In this document: piece after piece, positions 25,003 to 37,200 of the stretch
How the letters are laid out: the number at the start of each line of letters is the position of its first letter
Position numbering within the stretch: the first letter of the stretch is position 1
From: Macrosoma leucophasiata
Taxonomy: Eukaryota; Arthropoda; Insecta; Lepidoptera; Hedylidae
Length of the DNA stretch: 64,000 nt
Direction: 5' to 3'
NCBI GenBank assembly: GCA_036365455.1
Contig: JAWQUS010000003.1
Location: 6,530,001-6,594,000 of the forward strand
Position numbers and translations under genes: made by a program
Notes under the pieces: generated by a model
What the model was told of the DNA's origin: nothing
The model's input: only the letters and a program-made list of their open reading frames with translations
Database searches by the model: none

Positions 25003-25285
25003 GTCATTAATTTGACAGACAAGCAGACCGGCCACCTGATGGAAAGTGGTCACCGTCGCCTATGAACATTTGCAACACCAGGGGAGTTGCCAACGCGCTG
25101 TCAGCCCTGAAGGACTCTTTTGGCGCCATTTTTGAAGAACCCCATATTGTAGCACCGAGGGAACACCTCAGAGGGAAGTTCGTTTCACAATTTGCATATT
25201 CGTGCAATAGGCGCTCAGCAACGTCCGGAATGAAACTAAATAGTTCCCGTCTGTCCGCACTCTGCTGGATGTACATAGATGGTAA
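25003..25285 (-). mobile_element. CR1-type LINE 3' tail, inverted
   Basis: Reverse complement of the tail at 29640-29833, sharing AGACAAGCAGACCGGCCACC and the ATGAACATTTGCAACACCAG region. Only the end of the ORF and the 3' tail remain. Confidence 0.75.
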
Positions 25286-25513
25286 GTAAAACTAGCCTAT
25301 AAGCATCTAAAAGAAACCAGAGATTTCAATGTAGAAGCGTTGCCACTACTGAGGGCTAAGGTATTGTGCCTCTGTGCCGGAAATTCCAGGGCCGTACATT
25401 ACCACCTGACCAGAACACGATAGTGCTGAACACTACCATTTAGCGGCAAGTTGATTAGGTAATGCGGTGGTGCCTACGCCCGCGAGCTTCGTCACTCGAG
25501 CTCTACCACCAGT
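25286..25513 (-). repeat. Family-A retroposon copy
   Basis: Diverged at the 3' end, then clear family sequence from GCCTCTGTGCCGGAAATTCC to CTCTACCACCAGTA. Confidence 0.8.
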
Positions 25514-25649
25514 AAAAATAAAATTGTTACATATAATAATAATATGTGCACTTATAGTTGCCAGGTCGGTAAACCTTATAGCCGGACAGAGCAGCAAGTT
25601 TGGCCGATCATTTGGGTAAAAAGGCTAGACCAGGTGCCAGTAGCATTCG

Positions 25650-26012
25650 GCATATTTCGTATAAATGCGAAAGTTTGTACCTATGTTTGTTTGTTACTCC
25701 TTCACGCCACAACTGCAGAAACGATTTTCATGAAATTTGGCACAGACGTAGGTGGAGTAGACGTATGCCGGTCAGGAGGTAATGTACGGCCCAATAATTT
25801 CCGACACTGAGGCATAACACCTTAGGCCTCAGGAGTGGTAACGCATCTGCATTTTGACTTTGGTCTTTGTCTGGGTGTCTATAGGCTGCAGTCATCACTT
25901 AACATCAATGTGAACTGCATGCTTGTTTGCCACTTCCATTACCTATAAAAGTGGCTTTTACGGTTACGCGAAAAGCGACCTGCACGCGGGCGCAGCCACG
26001 GGCAACAGCTAG
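25650..26012 (+). mobile_element. Lep1-like Helitron with a nested family-A copy
   Basis: TTCATGAAATTTGGCACAGA, then after the nested copy CACGCGGGCGCAGCCACG and the end CAACAGCTAG followed by T. The structure matches the copy at 38768-38953. The 5' border is unclear. Confidence 0.7.
25767..25950 (+). repeat. Family-A retroposon, 5'-truncated, nested in a Helitron
   Basis: Starts CCGGTCAGGAGGTAATG and ends GCCACTTCCATTAC with a short A-rich tail. Confidence 0.8.
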
Positions 26013-26079
26013 TTCATAAATAGTTTTTCGTGGTTTTGTGCTGCTCATGAACACATGTCTGTCAGCCTACCTTGTGTCA

Positions 26080-26371
26080 TTTGGAAATTACAAATGCAGA
26101 ATGAGTAGGTAGGATGGATACATTCTAGCATACATGCAAACACCCACGACTCGCCGGTTACGTTTTGGCCCATGTAACAAATGGGGTGAGCCTGTCGACA
26201 CCTCGGGGCACATTGCCAAACTTCGAGGTACTGGGAAACTTCTATAAAAATGAAGAAATCCGAATAGAACGAGAGAAAACATTTTACACCATTATCTCTG
26301 ATAGTCCTCAACCCGGGAATCGAACCCAACGTTAGTAGTAGTGGCCTGCTACCACTAGGCTACTGAGGCAG
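26080..26371 (-). mobile_element. tRNA-derived SINE (type 2)
   Basis: On the minus strand the head is CTCAGTAGCCTAGTGGTAGC and the B box GGTTCGATTCCCGGGTTG. The body contains CTCGAAGTTTGGCAATGTGC and ends with GGGTGTTTGCATGTATGC. Confidence 0.8.
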
Positions 26372-27370
26372 CTAACAGTTAACAGTGCAACTTGTCAGCT
26401 ACGATTTTTTAAGCCACACACACAACTGAAAGGAAAGAAAATAAAACAACGAAGTAACAAAGGTATCATTAAGTATATTCAATACAAATAATTTACAACG
26501 AAGGATAAACATTGAAAAAACGTCACATCCTCGCAACAGCGTTACCTAGTTGTAGATACTTATTGTACTCGTGAATAAAAACATTCTTCAAGCACCTTAC
26601 GTCCTTATGGCACTGTGGCATACACTCATATTCATCACAATATTTCAATACAAAAAATCATAGTCACCACCGATCTGGTTAACATAGCTACAATAAAATT
26701 AGGTCTGCCTATATCAACAATCTTGGTACCAGAATAATGACAGTTTATACTTACTTACAAATTTTATAAATAATCTTTATTTGAGAAATTAATGAGGTAG
26801 GAATTTTTAGGGTTCCTAAGTTGTTTTTAATAAACCAAAGACAACAAAATACTTAGTCTAACACAGAAAAAGAAGTTGATATTCATGGCGATAGGCTATA
26901 GTAGAAGTAAGTCAGTTAGTCCATCTGTATTTCGTATAGGTATCAGGTACCTACGTATAATATGTTTAATGTAGCTTTACTGCGGTACCTATCTTTTTTT
27001 TATCGGCCAAATTAGCTGTCCAATACTAAAATATTATTTAAGTAGGTATATTAAAAAATATCCGCTCGTTACAGGTAGGGCAGGTACCCTAAATATTTTT
27101 TTCTAATATCACTTTGTCGGCTTTGTGCCAAATTCCAAGTCTTTAGTACCAATCGCTTTTGCGCTAAACCGCGGACGAGCAGACAGGCAGACGAACATGA
27201 CAAAACTTTATGGGTTCCTTGTTTACTACGGAACGCTAAAAAAGATATTATAGAAAAAAAAACAACTTAAAAAAGGCTTTTAGTACATTAATAATTAATA
27301 TAGGTAATTGTATAGCTACATGTCATTTACATGTAGTTATATACAAGCCTAATACTAAAAGCCTAGACAA
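26372..27370. other. Intergenic DNA with short repeat remnants
   Basis: Fragments resembling a common lepidopteran GGTTCC...ACGGAAC repeat lie at about 26810-26830 and 27170-27240. Nothing else is recognised. Confidence 0.35.
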
Positions 27371-27374
27371 GACA

Positions 27375-29833
27375 CTCCCATGGTACCATATGGTTCCAAT
27401 TTTGAGAAGTCATTTAACTCTTTGCTGGATCTTCTGCTGACCTCACATTCTGCCAACTATCAGGTGGTGGTCGAGGCTCCTTTAGGATCCTCAGATCACT
27501 GCCTGGTACGTACGAAAACCCCCTTGTCGGTTCGGGCGCCTCTGCAGCCCTCTTCCACCCGGCAAGTGTGGCACTACAGGTCAGCAGATTGGGATGGACT
27601 GAGGGAGTTCCTATCGTCCTACCCATGGAGGCAGCTTTGTTTCTCGTCGGAAGATCCGAGCACGTGCGCTGAAGCTGTAACCGATGTGATACACCAGGGT
27701 ATGGAATGTTTCATCCCGTACTCTGTGGTATCCATTGGTGGTCGGTATCAGCCCTGGTTCGATAAGTCTTGTGCTATGGCTTCTTACCATAAGTAGGAGA
27801 CTTACAAAACCTGGACTGTGGCTCACGCTAGCAAGGATCCCAATGCCTCCGACCTGAAGAGAGTACTCAACGCTGCCTCGAGGTCCACGAAGCTGCGGAT
27901 AGCCAAAGCAAAGTCCAAGCATGTCGGTAGAGTTGGCAAGAAACTAATGAGGCATCCTCCCGGGAGCCGTGCCTATTGGTCTCTTGCCAAAGCTATCGAA
28001 GGGAACTTTTGTCGGTCATCTTTCCCACCACTGCGAAAACTTGATGATAGCCTAGCCCACACGGCAAAAGAGAAAGCCGATCTTCTGGGCAGCCTCTTTG
28101 CCTCAAACTCGACTCTTGATGACATGGGTGTCACAGCGCCTACCATCCCGCGCTGTGAAAGCTCTATGCCTGACGTCAAATTCTCTCAGAAGAACGTCAG
28201 GCGAGCGCTTTTATCCCTTGACATCAAGAAGTCGAGTGAGCCGGACTCCGTCCCTGCAGTGGTGATGAAGATGTGCGCTCCCGAGCTCACCCCCGTTCTA
28301 ACGCGCCTGTTCTCGCTTTCCTACGATCGTGGAAAGGTACCGTCTGCGTGGAAGACAGCCCTCGTGCAACCGATACCCAAAAAAGGGGATCGCAATGACC
28401 CGGCCAATTACAGGCCTATAGCAATAACCTCTCTACTCTGCAAAGTCATGGAGCGTGTGATCAACACACAACTGCTGCAGTATCTAGAGGATCACCAGTT
28501 GATCAGTGACCGCCAATATGGATTCCGTCACGGCAGATCTGCTGGTGATCTTCTAGTATATCTCACGCACCGTTGGTCTCACGCGTTGGACAAGAGTGGG
28601 GAGGCATTGGCTGTAAGCCTAGATATTGCTAAGGCCTTTGACCGGGTCTGGCACAGGGCACTTCTCGCGAAACTTCCATGCTATGGTCTTCCCGAGAGGC
28701 TATGCAACTGGACAGCCAGCTTTCTATCTGAGCGTTATATACAGGTCTTAGTTGACGGTCAGCGCTCAGATAGACTACCTATCAACGCTGGTGTACCGCA
28801 AGGCTCTGTGCTATCTCCCACGCTTTTTCTTCTGCATATCAATGAAATGTAGGAGCAAAACTCCAATTTTCATTGCTATGCCGATGATAGTACGGGAGAT
28901 GCACACTACACTGGCCGTGCAAATGCCTCTCGGACACTTATCGAGGAAAGCAGGACTAGACTTGTGTCTGAAGTCGAGCACTCTCTGGAGCGGGTCTCGG
29001 ACTGGGGTCGACTCAACTTAGTGCAGTTCAACCCCTCGAAGACACAAGTCTGCGCGTTCACCGCTAAAAAAACCCCATTCTTTGTAGCACCACAGTTCCA
29101 GGGCACTCCGCTCGCCGTTGGTAAGAGTATTGGTATCCTGGGTGTTGACATATCGAACGAAGTGCAATTTGGGAGTCACATTGAGTGTAAGACCAAGTTG
29201 GCATCCAAAAAGTTGGGGGTGCTTAACAAAGCGAGGCAGTATTTCACATCGGGGCAGCTACTACAGCTTTATAAGGCCCAAGTGCGGCCCCATCTGGAAT
29301 TCTGCTCTCATTTTCTCTCTGCTCTTGGGCGGGAGCCCCCAAATATCAAGTTGGTCCACTCGACTCCCTACAAAGACGCGCCATTCGTATTGTTAACGAC
29401 CCAGGACTTACTGACAGGCTCGAACATCTGAGCCTGCGCAGAGACGTTGGGAGTCTATGCGTTTTATACCGTCTCTACAATGGCGAGTGCTCTGTCGAAC
29501 TGTTCGACATGGTGCCACCATCTCTTTTCCTACAGCGCACTACCCGCCGAAGAGAGAAGTTCCATCCTCACCAACTGGACACTTGGCAATGTTCAACGGT
29601 GCGGTTCTCACGTTCGTTTTTTCCCAGAACGTGTAAATTGTGGAATGAACTTCCCTCTGATGTTCCCTCGGTGCTACAATAAGGGGTTCTTCAAAAATGG
29701 CGTCAAAAGAGTCCTTCAGGGCTGGCAGTCCTTGGGGACTCCCCTGGTGTTGCAAATGTTCATAGGCGACGGTGACTACTTTCCATCAGGTGGCCCGTCT
29801 GCTTGTCTGTCAATCCTTTGACATAAAAAAAAC
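27375..29833 (+). mobile_element. CR1-type LINE, 5'-truncated and broken
   Basis: One frame runs from 27380 to about 29335 with nonsense TAGs at 27794-27796 and 28850-28852, then shifts by one in a run of C near 29335. The remnant starts in the endonuclease (LGSSDHCLV). It then has the reverse transcriptase with RPIAITSLLCKVMERVINTQ, AKAFDRVWH, GVPQGSVLSPTLFLLH and CYADDSTGD, followed by RAIRIVNDPGLTDRLEHLSL and LWNELPSDVPSVLQ at the C-terminus. The 3' tail ends in an A run at 29825-29831. It cannot encode a whole protein. Confidence 0.9.
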
Positions 29834-30697
29834 ACACTTTCAGACAGAAGTTAAGATGACAGATGGCGTGGAAATGACTCGCACAAATATCTGTCAAATC
29901 AATTTAAAAACGGAACAGGTTGTTTGTTTCTGGTGACGTCTTTACATTTTAACCTAATTATTAAGTCCAAAGTATTTGTATACTCTTTGTCCAAATCAAT
30001 GAAAGAGGCGCCAATGACTATGATTTCTCATTAACAATACCTACTCTACAATAAGTCCACAGCCACAGTCGTATTTTATATTCTAAATATGATTACCTAC
30101 GTCGACGGTATTTGGAACTTTTCTTGTTTAAGCATTAATATAGTCAATAATCAAATGTGTATAATGTTAAAAATCTATACCTACTTAGAGTACGTTAGGT
30201 TAAGCGAGGGATGAAGTTATTGCAGGAGATTCAGTGGGTATCATTTCCCAAATAGGTATGTAAAACATACATCGACCTTAATTTTGTGAAGAAATTACAT
30301 ATCTGAAATAATAACTAAGGTCATTCTCCATCTAAAGGTCATTGACCTTTTGATAAGAAGGCATAGTTCCTATAAAAAGTTGTTGCCAGATTTCATAGAA
30401 TATGAATGTATATAATTGGTTACATGTAAAATGATATATCAAATTATTTTAGCCTATACAGATCATGTTCCTCAAACACCTAACATACAAGTACCTTATC
30501 GTGTAAGTATTAGGTATCACTTCATACATTAAGGCACGAACATTGATAATAATAACCTAGGATTAAAATAATAAAAATCACTTAGTTTGTACACTGACAT
30601 AATCACTAGTTCTTAGAAGAATATAACTATAGTCTTACAATACGTACCACTGGAGATACAATCGTACATATTAATTTATAATATAATAATAGTCTAT
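29834..30697. other. Intergenic DNA, nothing recognised
   Basis: AT-rich, no supported feature. Confidence 0.4.
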
Positions 30698-30821
30698 CCC
30701 CCTTATTCTTATACGTACATTAGATACGTTTTAGCTATAGAATGCTTTGTCTTTGTCAGTTGCATTGTCAAAAGCAGAGATTAGCAACACTTTAGCTAAA
30801 ATACATTTATGAATAAGGGGG
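30698..30821 (-). mobile_element. MITE with CCCCCTTATTC ends (inverted copy)
   Basis: Inverted ends CCCCCTTATTC/GAATAAGGGGG. The internal TAGCTATAGAATGCTTTGTC is shared, reversed, with 54268-54421 and 63035-63180. Confidence 0.8.
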
Positions 30822-32788
30822 TTAGTATGTAGCACCACACAATGGCGAAGGCAAAGAGGTCATACGACGGAGAGCATTTTTAAAACAAGATTATAGCTAG
30901 TCATTTGACTACATTTCGGATTTTTATTTTTCGTTCTTACTTGATAGTGGAGGCATAAAATTACAATTAAATATTTTCCACTATTTAACGTAGCGATATA
31001 ATTTGCTGAAAGAATTTCATATTCTCTAATAAAATATAGAACTGCCTTATCATAGGTACAATACGAATTGTACCTACATCGTAAAGTTACAATGTGAATT
31101 AACAAGTCAAAGATGGCGCTTAAGCAGATAATTTTTAATTTAAATTGCACCTGATTCGACAGCTTAAATTCGATAACGTTTAATAATGGCAACCCTTGAC
31201 ACGTTCCACTGCTGGGTCTCTCCCCCTTTTGGGGATCGATATCGTTTGATCTTCTTTAATTAAGTTTTGAGTCTCATTTTAAGCAATTTGCTTGTGTTAG
31301 GAGTACTCGCTCCTTTCTAATATCTTCTGCCTCTTTATTTTTTTACTCCGATTCTTTCCAGTGGGTAAAGAAAATAAATAGTGTTTGAATTAATGAGTTA
31401 TTAATTACGCTTGAGCCGCTTGACTAGAGATTTTTTACCTAATCTCACGTATGACTAATATAGTAATCGGAGTATTATGAATAATATAGAACGCGAATGA
31501 GCGAGAATATTGCCACAAAATTTAATATTTTACTTTTTCATCACGCTGTCTACCAATCCGAGGTCATTATTCGCTTCAATGACGTCACTGCAGTTAACAT
31601 CTGTCGAACCTGGGCGATATCCTTCAATCAAAAATATATTTGATCGAAAATAAACTATTCACATGTTTATATTAAGGTCAGGACATTTTGGTTTCTGATT
31701 ATTTTAATCTCTCTTAAGTCATTGATAAAATTGTGCGACTAATTGTAACATTTTGAGTCTTTGTACTTTAATCTACTAAACCTATGTTTTAAATGCATTT
31801 ATCGACTTTACATCGCGACATCATTTTTTTTTTGTTTCACCAAGTATTGACTGCAGGGAATGTTTATATTTGAAGTAATGAAGTTTTTAGATAATTTTTA
31901 TACATAGCTTGATTTGCTACATTTTCTTCTTCCACTGAAATTCCCAATTACTAATATTTTTTACCAAGTCGGGTATGTATCATATTTATCAATAAAATTG
32001 TTATTTCTTGACTGAATTTATTAGGAATTTAAAAATATCTTTTAAATCTATTAAAGCACCGATCAGGATAATTTTATTATTCATTTATCTATATATTTGT
32101 CATATCTACAAAATCCACCTACATATTAATTCTTTCTATATTGTATACGATATGAAATTCGGATCTTTATGATCCATAAAATATTAAAGACTTGCCTTCC
32201 ATAAAATTGTTTATAAAAAATGTCGCTTTGCAACTTTAACACTCAGTTGTAGATCTGAGTAGGTACGTAACACATAAAGTTAATTACCAATTTTAAAAGA
32301 AATTGTAAAGAAATTTTTTTGTAAAGAAATACTATTTCTTTCTTCGCACTCTGTGTGTTTATTTACCATGAAGTTTGGTTATAGTTTTTAACTTTTTAAT
32401 GGTCTGATTTTAAAGAAGAAACGAATTCAGAATGTCAGATGACAGATTTAAATACGAGTTGATTGACAATTGGATAATCAATAAAATATGTTATCTATTA
32501 AATTACATTATATATCAGTTACATTTGTCGCAATTGCCTGAAATATATATATATATATTTTTTTTTAAGTACAGCAAATTCGGTAATATCGCAGTGTTAA
32601 CGATTAAAAATAACCAGTTTTATTATACACCAATAAGTAATATATCATCAGTAAGTACAAATATATTTGGCAGTTTAATCAATAAAATATACCTACAAGA
32701 GTATAGTGATGTGTACAGTGCATACAGGGTTATTTGTTAAACATTAATAACATCAACGGGTCTTAATAATAATATAAGTTTTTTTTTA
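30822..32788. other. Intergenic DNA, nothing recognised
   Basis: AT-rich. A 102-codon frame at 32432-32740 is low-complexity and unsupported. Confidence 0.4.
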
Positions 32789-33055
32789 TGTAATGGTAGT
32801 GGCAAACAAGTGTGCAGTTCATATTGATGTTATGTGATGATTGCAGCCTATAGACACCCACACAAAGACCAAGCTTAAAATGCAGATGCATTACCACTCC
32901 TGAGGCCTAAGGCCTCTGTGCCGGAAATTACAGAGCCGTACAGCCGCTGACCGGAACACGATAGTGCTGAACACTACAATTTAGCGGCAAGTATATTAGG
33001 CAATGCGATGATGCCTTCGCCCGCGACCTCCGTCACTGGAGCTCTACCACCAGTA
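32789..33055 (-). repeat. Family-A retroposon, near full length
   Basis: Reads on + from TGTAATGGTAGTGGCAAACA after a T run to GAGCTCTACCACCAGTA. Confidence 0.85.
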
Positions 33056-33757
33056 GAAGTAACGTTATGATTGTTTAAAAAAAAAATCATGTTTATGCTA
33101 TAGTTTCACACGTTGACTTTCAATATTAAACTTCAATATAATCATTAGTATTGGAAGTCATTGGTTCCACATCTATATTACTGGTAAATTGTCTGACAGA
33201 ACGCCAACTTAGACCGAGTATTTAATTTCAATATATTTTTTACTAAAATAATGATAAAAGCTCCAGAACAACAAACTTGTCGTTAATGCTGTTCCTATAA
33301 AAGGTAAACCTAATGTTTTACAAATAATCCGTTACCCACACTATGTTTAAGAACTAAAAACTATATATAAACAGTGTACAACTATCGCAATGTACCGCAT
33401 ATAAATTAACTTAAAACAATATGCTCTCCAAACGTTCCATACGAATCCTAAAACGGACAACGACTAAATAGGAACCTTTGTAAGGCAATACCTCCGATCA
33501 ATTCTCATAATATAAAAATGTTCAAAACTTGTTATTCGGTAAATTGTTATTACGCCTGTATTCCCCTGAAGAGATAAGCAGAAGTATAAATATGGAATTA
33601 TGGATATTTTTACCTCTGCAATACTCAAGATCTCATACATTTTTGGATCTTATTATACGAGCCAATTTATAATTCCAACCTCTGAAGATGACAATGAGAA
33701 TCTTGCAATTGCCCTTAATCACTTATTCTCGACCCGAAGATCCGAGCTCTCGAGCTA

Positions 33758-33926
33758 GGCTAGAGATTCCCAATTTTTTTTCTTCTTTTAAAAACACTCA
33801 ATTTTTTCTTATTTGGGTGGTTTATTACACATATTTCCAATTTTTATTCACGCCTACGTAGACCCCGATCGAGTATTCCATGGACCCCAGTGGGTCCACC
33901 TGGACCACTTTGGGAATAACTAATCT
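33758..33926. mobile_element. hAT-like deletion derivative
   Basis: Inverted ends: GGCTAGAGATTCCCAA on the left and TTTGGGAATAACTAATCTAG on the right. The TTCCCAA motif is shared with the ends at 41008-43984 and 59690. Confidence 0.45.
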
Positions 33927-34058
33927 AGCCTAATCTCTCAAGGAGGTAAAGGCGCCCAGAACAAAATTTTGAACATTTCTCTTACAAACGAAAATTAGTA
34001 TTGGACCAATGAGGATTATGACGTAGTCTTATCTATATTAGTAAGGACGTAATGTCGA

Positions 34059-34210
34059 TCAGACTTTGGGCGAGGCAGCGAGCTTGTTCCTCGACTTCTC
34101 CCACCGGCTGACGTAGTCTATGGGGTAACACATCACTGCCGAGAGTAGAAGGAATCCGCCGGATACGTAGAATGATTTGTCATAACTCTGCGTCAGATCC
34201 ATGATGGCGC
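34059..34210 (-). CDS. Transporter last exon (TM12 and C-terminus)
   Basis: 152 nt after TTGTTCACAG. It encodes AIMDLTQSYDKSFYVSGGFL, a last helix, then a short basic tail and TGA. Two AATAAA signals on the minus strand at about 33822 and 33843 could end the transcript. Confidence 0.9.
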
Positions 34211-37200
34211 CTGTGAACAATTAAACCAATTTGAACTATGATGTATGTATCTACTCCTACTATCTACCAAGTGTTTATAAAATGTAGGCTTAGTTATACT
34301 CACGAAAGTTTTTCTTTATTCAGAAAAAATATACCTAATAGAGCCACTATATAGTGGCGGACTAAGGGGGTCGGGGAGAGGCTTGGGCCTCCGGTTTTGG
34401 TGACCTCTACAAGTCGACTGAGCTAGTTGGTGTAAATCTTACATAATCTAAAAATTACACAAACTGAAATTTGTTTTTTTTTTGCTCTTGTGTTCTTTCA
34501 AATCTCTTGCCAAATGTAAGAGATTTTAGAGGGCCACGCGAAGATAGAGGATAAAGAGGTAATTTTTTTGCTCGCAGTATTTTTTGCTTTCCTAATTTTA
34601 CCAGAAAAAGGGCACAATACTCTTGCCCGGGATGTCATTGGTACTGGGGCCTCCAAATGCCGCCCCGGCCTCTGATGACCTTAGTCCACCACTGATCGTG
34701 GCCTATATTAATGTGAATTAACGCGTATCTATCTACAAGTTATGGCGATAAAATGTTAGGAACTTTGCATATAGCGAACGGACATTGTACGTAACGATTG
34801 AGTTTCTCCTTGCCAATTTTACACTCTAATCAATTGCTAGGCTAGAGGCTAGGTCGTTGTTCCACTATCGAGTGTACGCTGAAACGTAGAAATTTGGCAC
34901 TGTGCCGTTGACCTGTTCTCTAGTAGGACCAACACAGTCGGATGCTAGCCAATTATTATGCAATAATGTGGTAATCATAATCATATTGTCACAAAATGTT
35001 CGTAAAGGAATCTCTCTTATTTGAAACTGAAATAAATAACCGGCCAAGTGCATGTCAGGCCACGCGTAATGTAGGGTCTATCTATTGTGACTCGTAAAGT
35101 TGTAGGTCTATCTACCTATGATAGTTTCCTTTCAAATCCGTTATATATTCTTTAATCTTTATTTTTTTGCAATTCATTAGCATGTAACAAACACGTGTGA
35201 TCTAAAAGTGTTCCGTTTTTTCCCTTTCATATACGGAACCATAAAAAATAGCCCAATTCATATCAAATGTAACTGATACCTGACATATTTACATATTCCT
35301 AGAGGCAATCTGGCCTCCCCCTTAAAGCCAGGCTATTCCCGCCTTACAAGGCCCCACATTAACATCATACCGGAACACGATAGTACTGAACACTGCTATA
35401 TGATGGCAGATAGATTAGGTATATAGCGGTGGTGCTTACGCTCTCGAACTCCGTCATTAGAGCTCTACCACCAGTTACCGTACGCGGCAGGTTTTGAAAT
35501 ATATTTCTCTAACATTTTTCTTAATTGGACGTGGCTAAAAACCAAAGAGTTCTCAAGTTGCCTTGTGTTTTTTACAGATGTCGTTTTTTTGCATCTTCAA
35601 CTTACCAGCAATGGGAACACCGAGTAATGCACCAAAACCTTGGAACAACAAGAACAGGCCAAAGCAGTTGGTGAGTTGCTCCAACCCTATGTACTCCACC
35701 ACCAGGATTGACCTCTGCGATGCGAAGCAGGCTGGAATGAAAAAAGGTTTGTTAAAAAAATGATGAATGGACATGACATACAAGGGTAGGTTTTATATTA
35801 AAATTTTTCAAAGAAATAGGGAACACCTCGTAAGTACATAAAAATTGGTGCACAAAGTCCTGTTCATTTACTACACACAGAAGTATACCAACTCTTTGCG
35901 TAGAGTAAAGGACTCTAAGGTACTATAAGGAAAATAAATGTAATATTCAATTCATCTCAATTTTGCTTATTAGATTTGACCACTTGAGGATTGAGAGGAC
36001 GTTATCGTTGGCATAACAATAGAAAATCAAGTGTCATATTAGTCTCGAGAGCTTAAAAATTAAATATAACCCTACTTCAACTTACCAAGAGCAAGTCCAA
36101 ACACGGCAGTGTATCCAAACTGATAGACTTCGTGGAAGCAGAGACCGCTCATCATAGTAGCTATCCCACCGGCCGTGAGGGCGATATTGTTCAGCCACAG
36201 CGGAGACATCTTGGGCATAGACGACACAAGCCCACAAACCACACGACCGACGATATTCGAAATACCGATCGCGGAAAGCAACATCGTACTAGTACTCTCG
36301 TCCCATCCGTTCTCTTGAGCCCGCTTCTGAATATAGATGTACGGCACGAAGAAACCCAGCATAGTTACGAAGCCGCTGATGGCGAGAAGGTTGAAAGTCG
36401 GCGATCGGAACAGATTGAAATCCAACATCGTCGCCAGAGTTCGCCTCACCGCTTCCGGACACAGTTGACATTTGCCGGACTCTTCCTCCTGGGCGTCTAC
36501 CTGGGTCGGCACGTGTGTCACCGCCAAATGGTACCCGAGGGACGTTCTCGAAGTGTACTGGGGTAATCTGGCCAAGCTCGCGTTGAAGAAGATATCGTCA
36601 CGATACAGTGGCCGAGCGACGAGATCCACGTGCGAGCGTCTAGGGCGCGCCTCTCTGGAGATAACTTTTACGGGCGACGAGATCAGAGGTTCGACGTTAT
36701 CGATGTTGCTGTTCGAGTCCTCTTGCTCGTCCTTCTCGGCGACGGGGACGGCGATGAATAGCGGTTTGTTGCCTAAACCGTGCTTTATGGTGCCGGCTGT
36801 CGCGGAGGATCGTCGGCTAAGGTGGGAATTACTTCCGCGGAACACTTCTTCGGCGGTCGGATACCGTGTGTTGTTCGCTACGCCCATCCACGTGTGCGGG
36901 CTGACTTTGTTCGTGAATCTCATCTCTGGTGGCATGGAGATCCCCGAGTCGAGCTTGTTGTGGAGTTTGAGCATCGAGTTCAATTTTTCGACGGCCTCTT
37001 CATGACGTTTGGAGTCATCTTCTTCCTCGTTCCGGTCGGCGAGCGTGACGCGGGTCGGCTTTATGGGGCGGAACATAGCCCCGAATACTACGCAGAGCAG
37101 AGCCAAACCTGGAATATGAAGGCATTTATTTATGTGCAATTAATTAATTAATTGAAAATAGTCATATTTCCCTAAATATGTATGAAGTGCTACTATTATA

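Noticed and set aside
32432..32740. 102-codon ORF starting MSDDRFKYELIDN
   Set aside because: Very AT-rich codons (Ile, Tyr, Asn, Lys), no domain, no splice or promoter context; expected by chance in this composition.
36132..37151. Several plus-strand ORFs opposite transporter exon 5
   Set aside because: Shadows of the large minus-strand exon, which has clear family motifs and splice sites.
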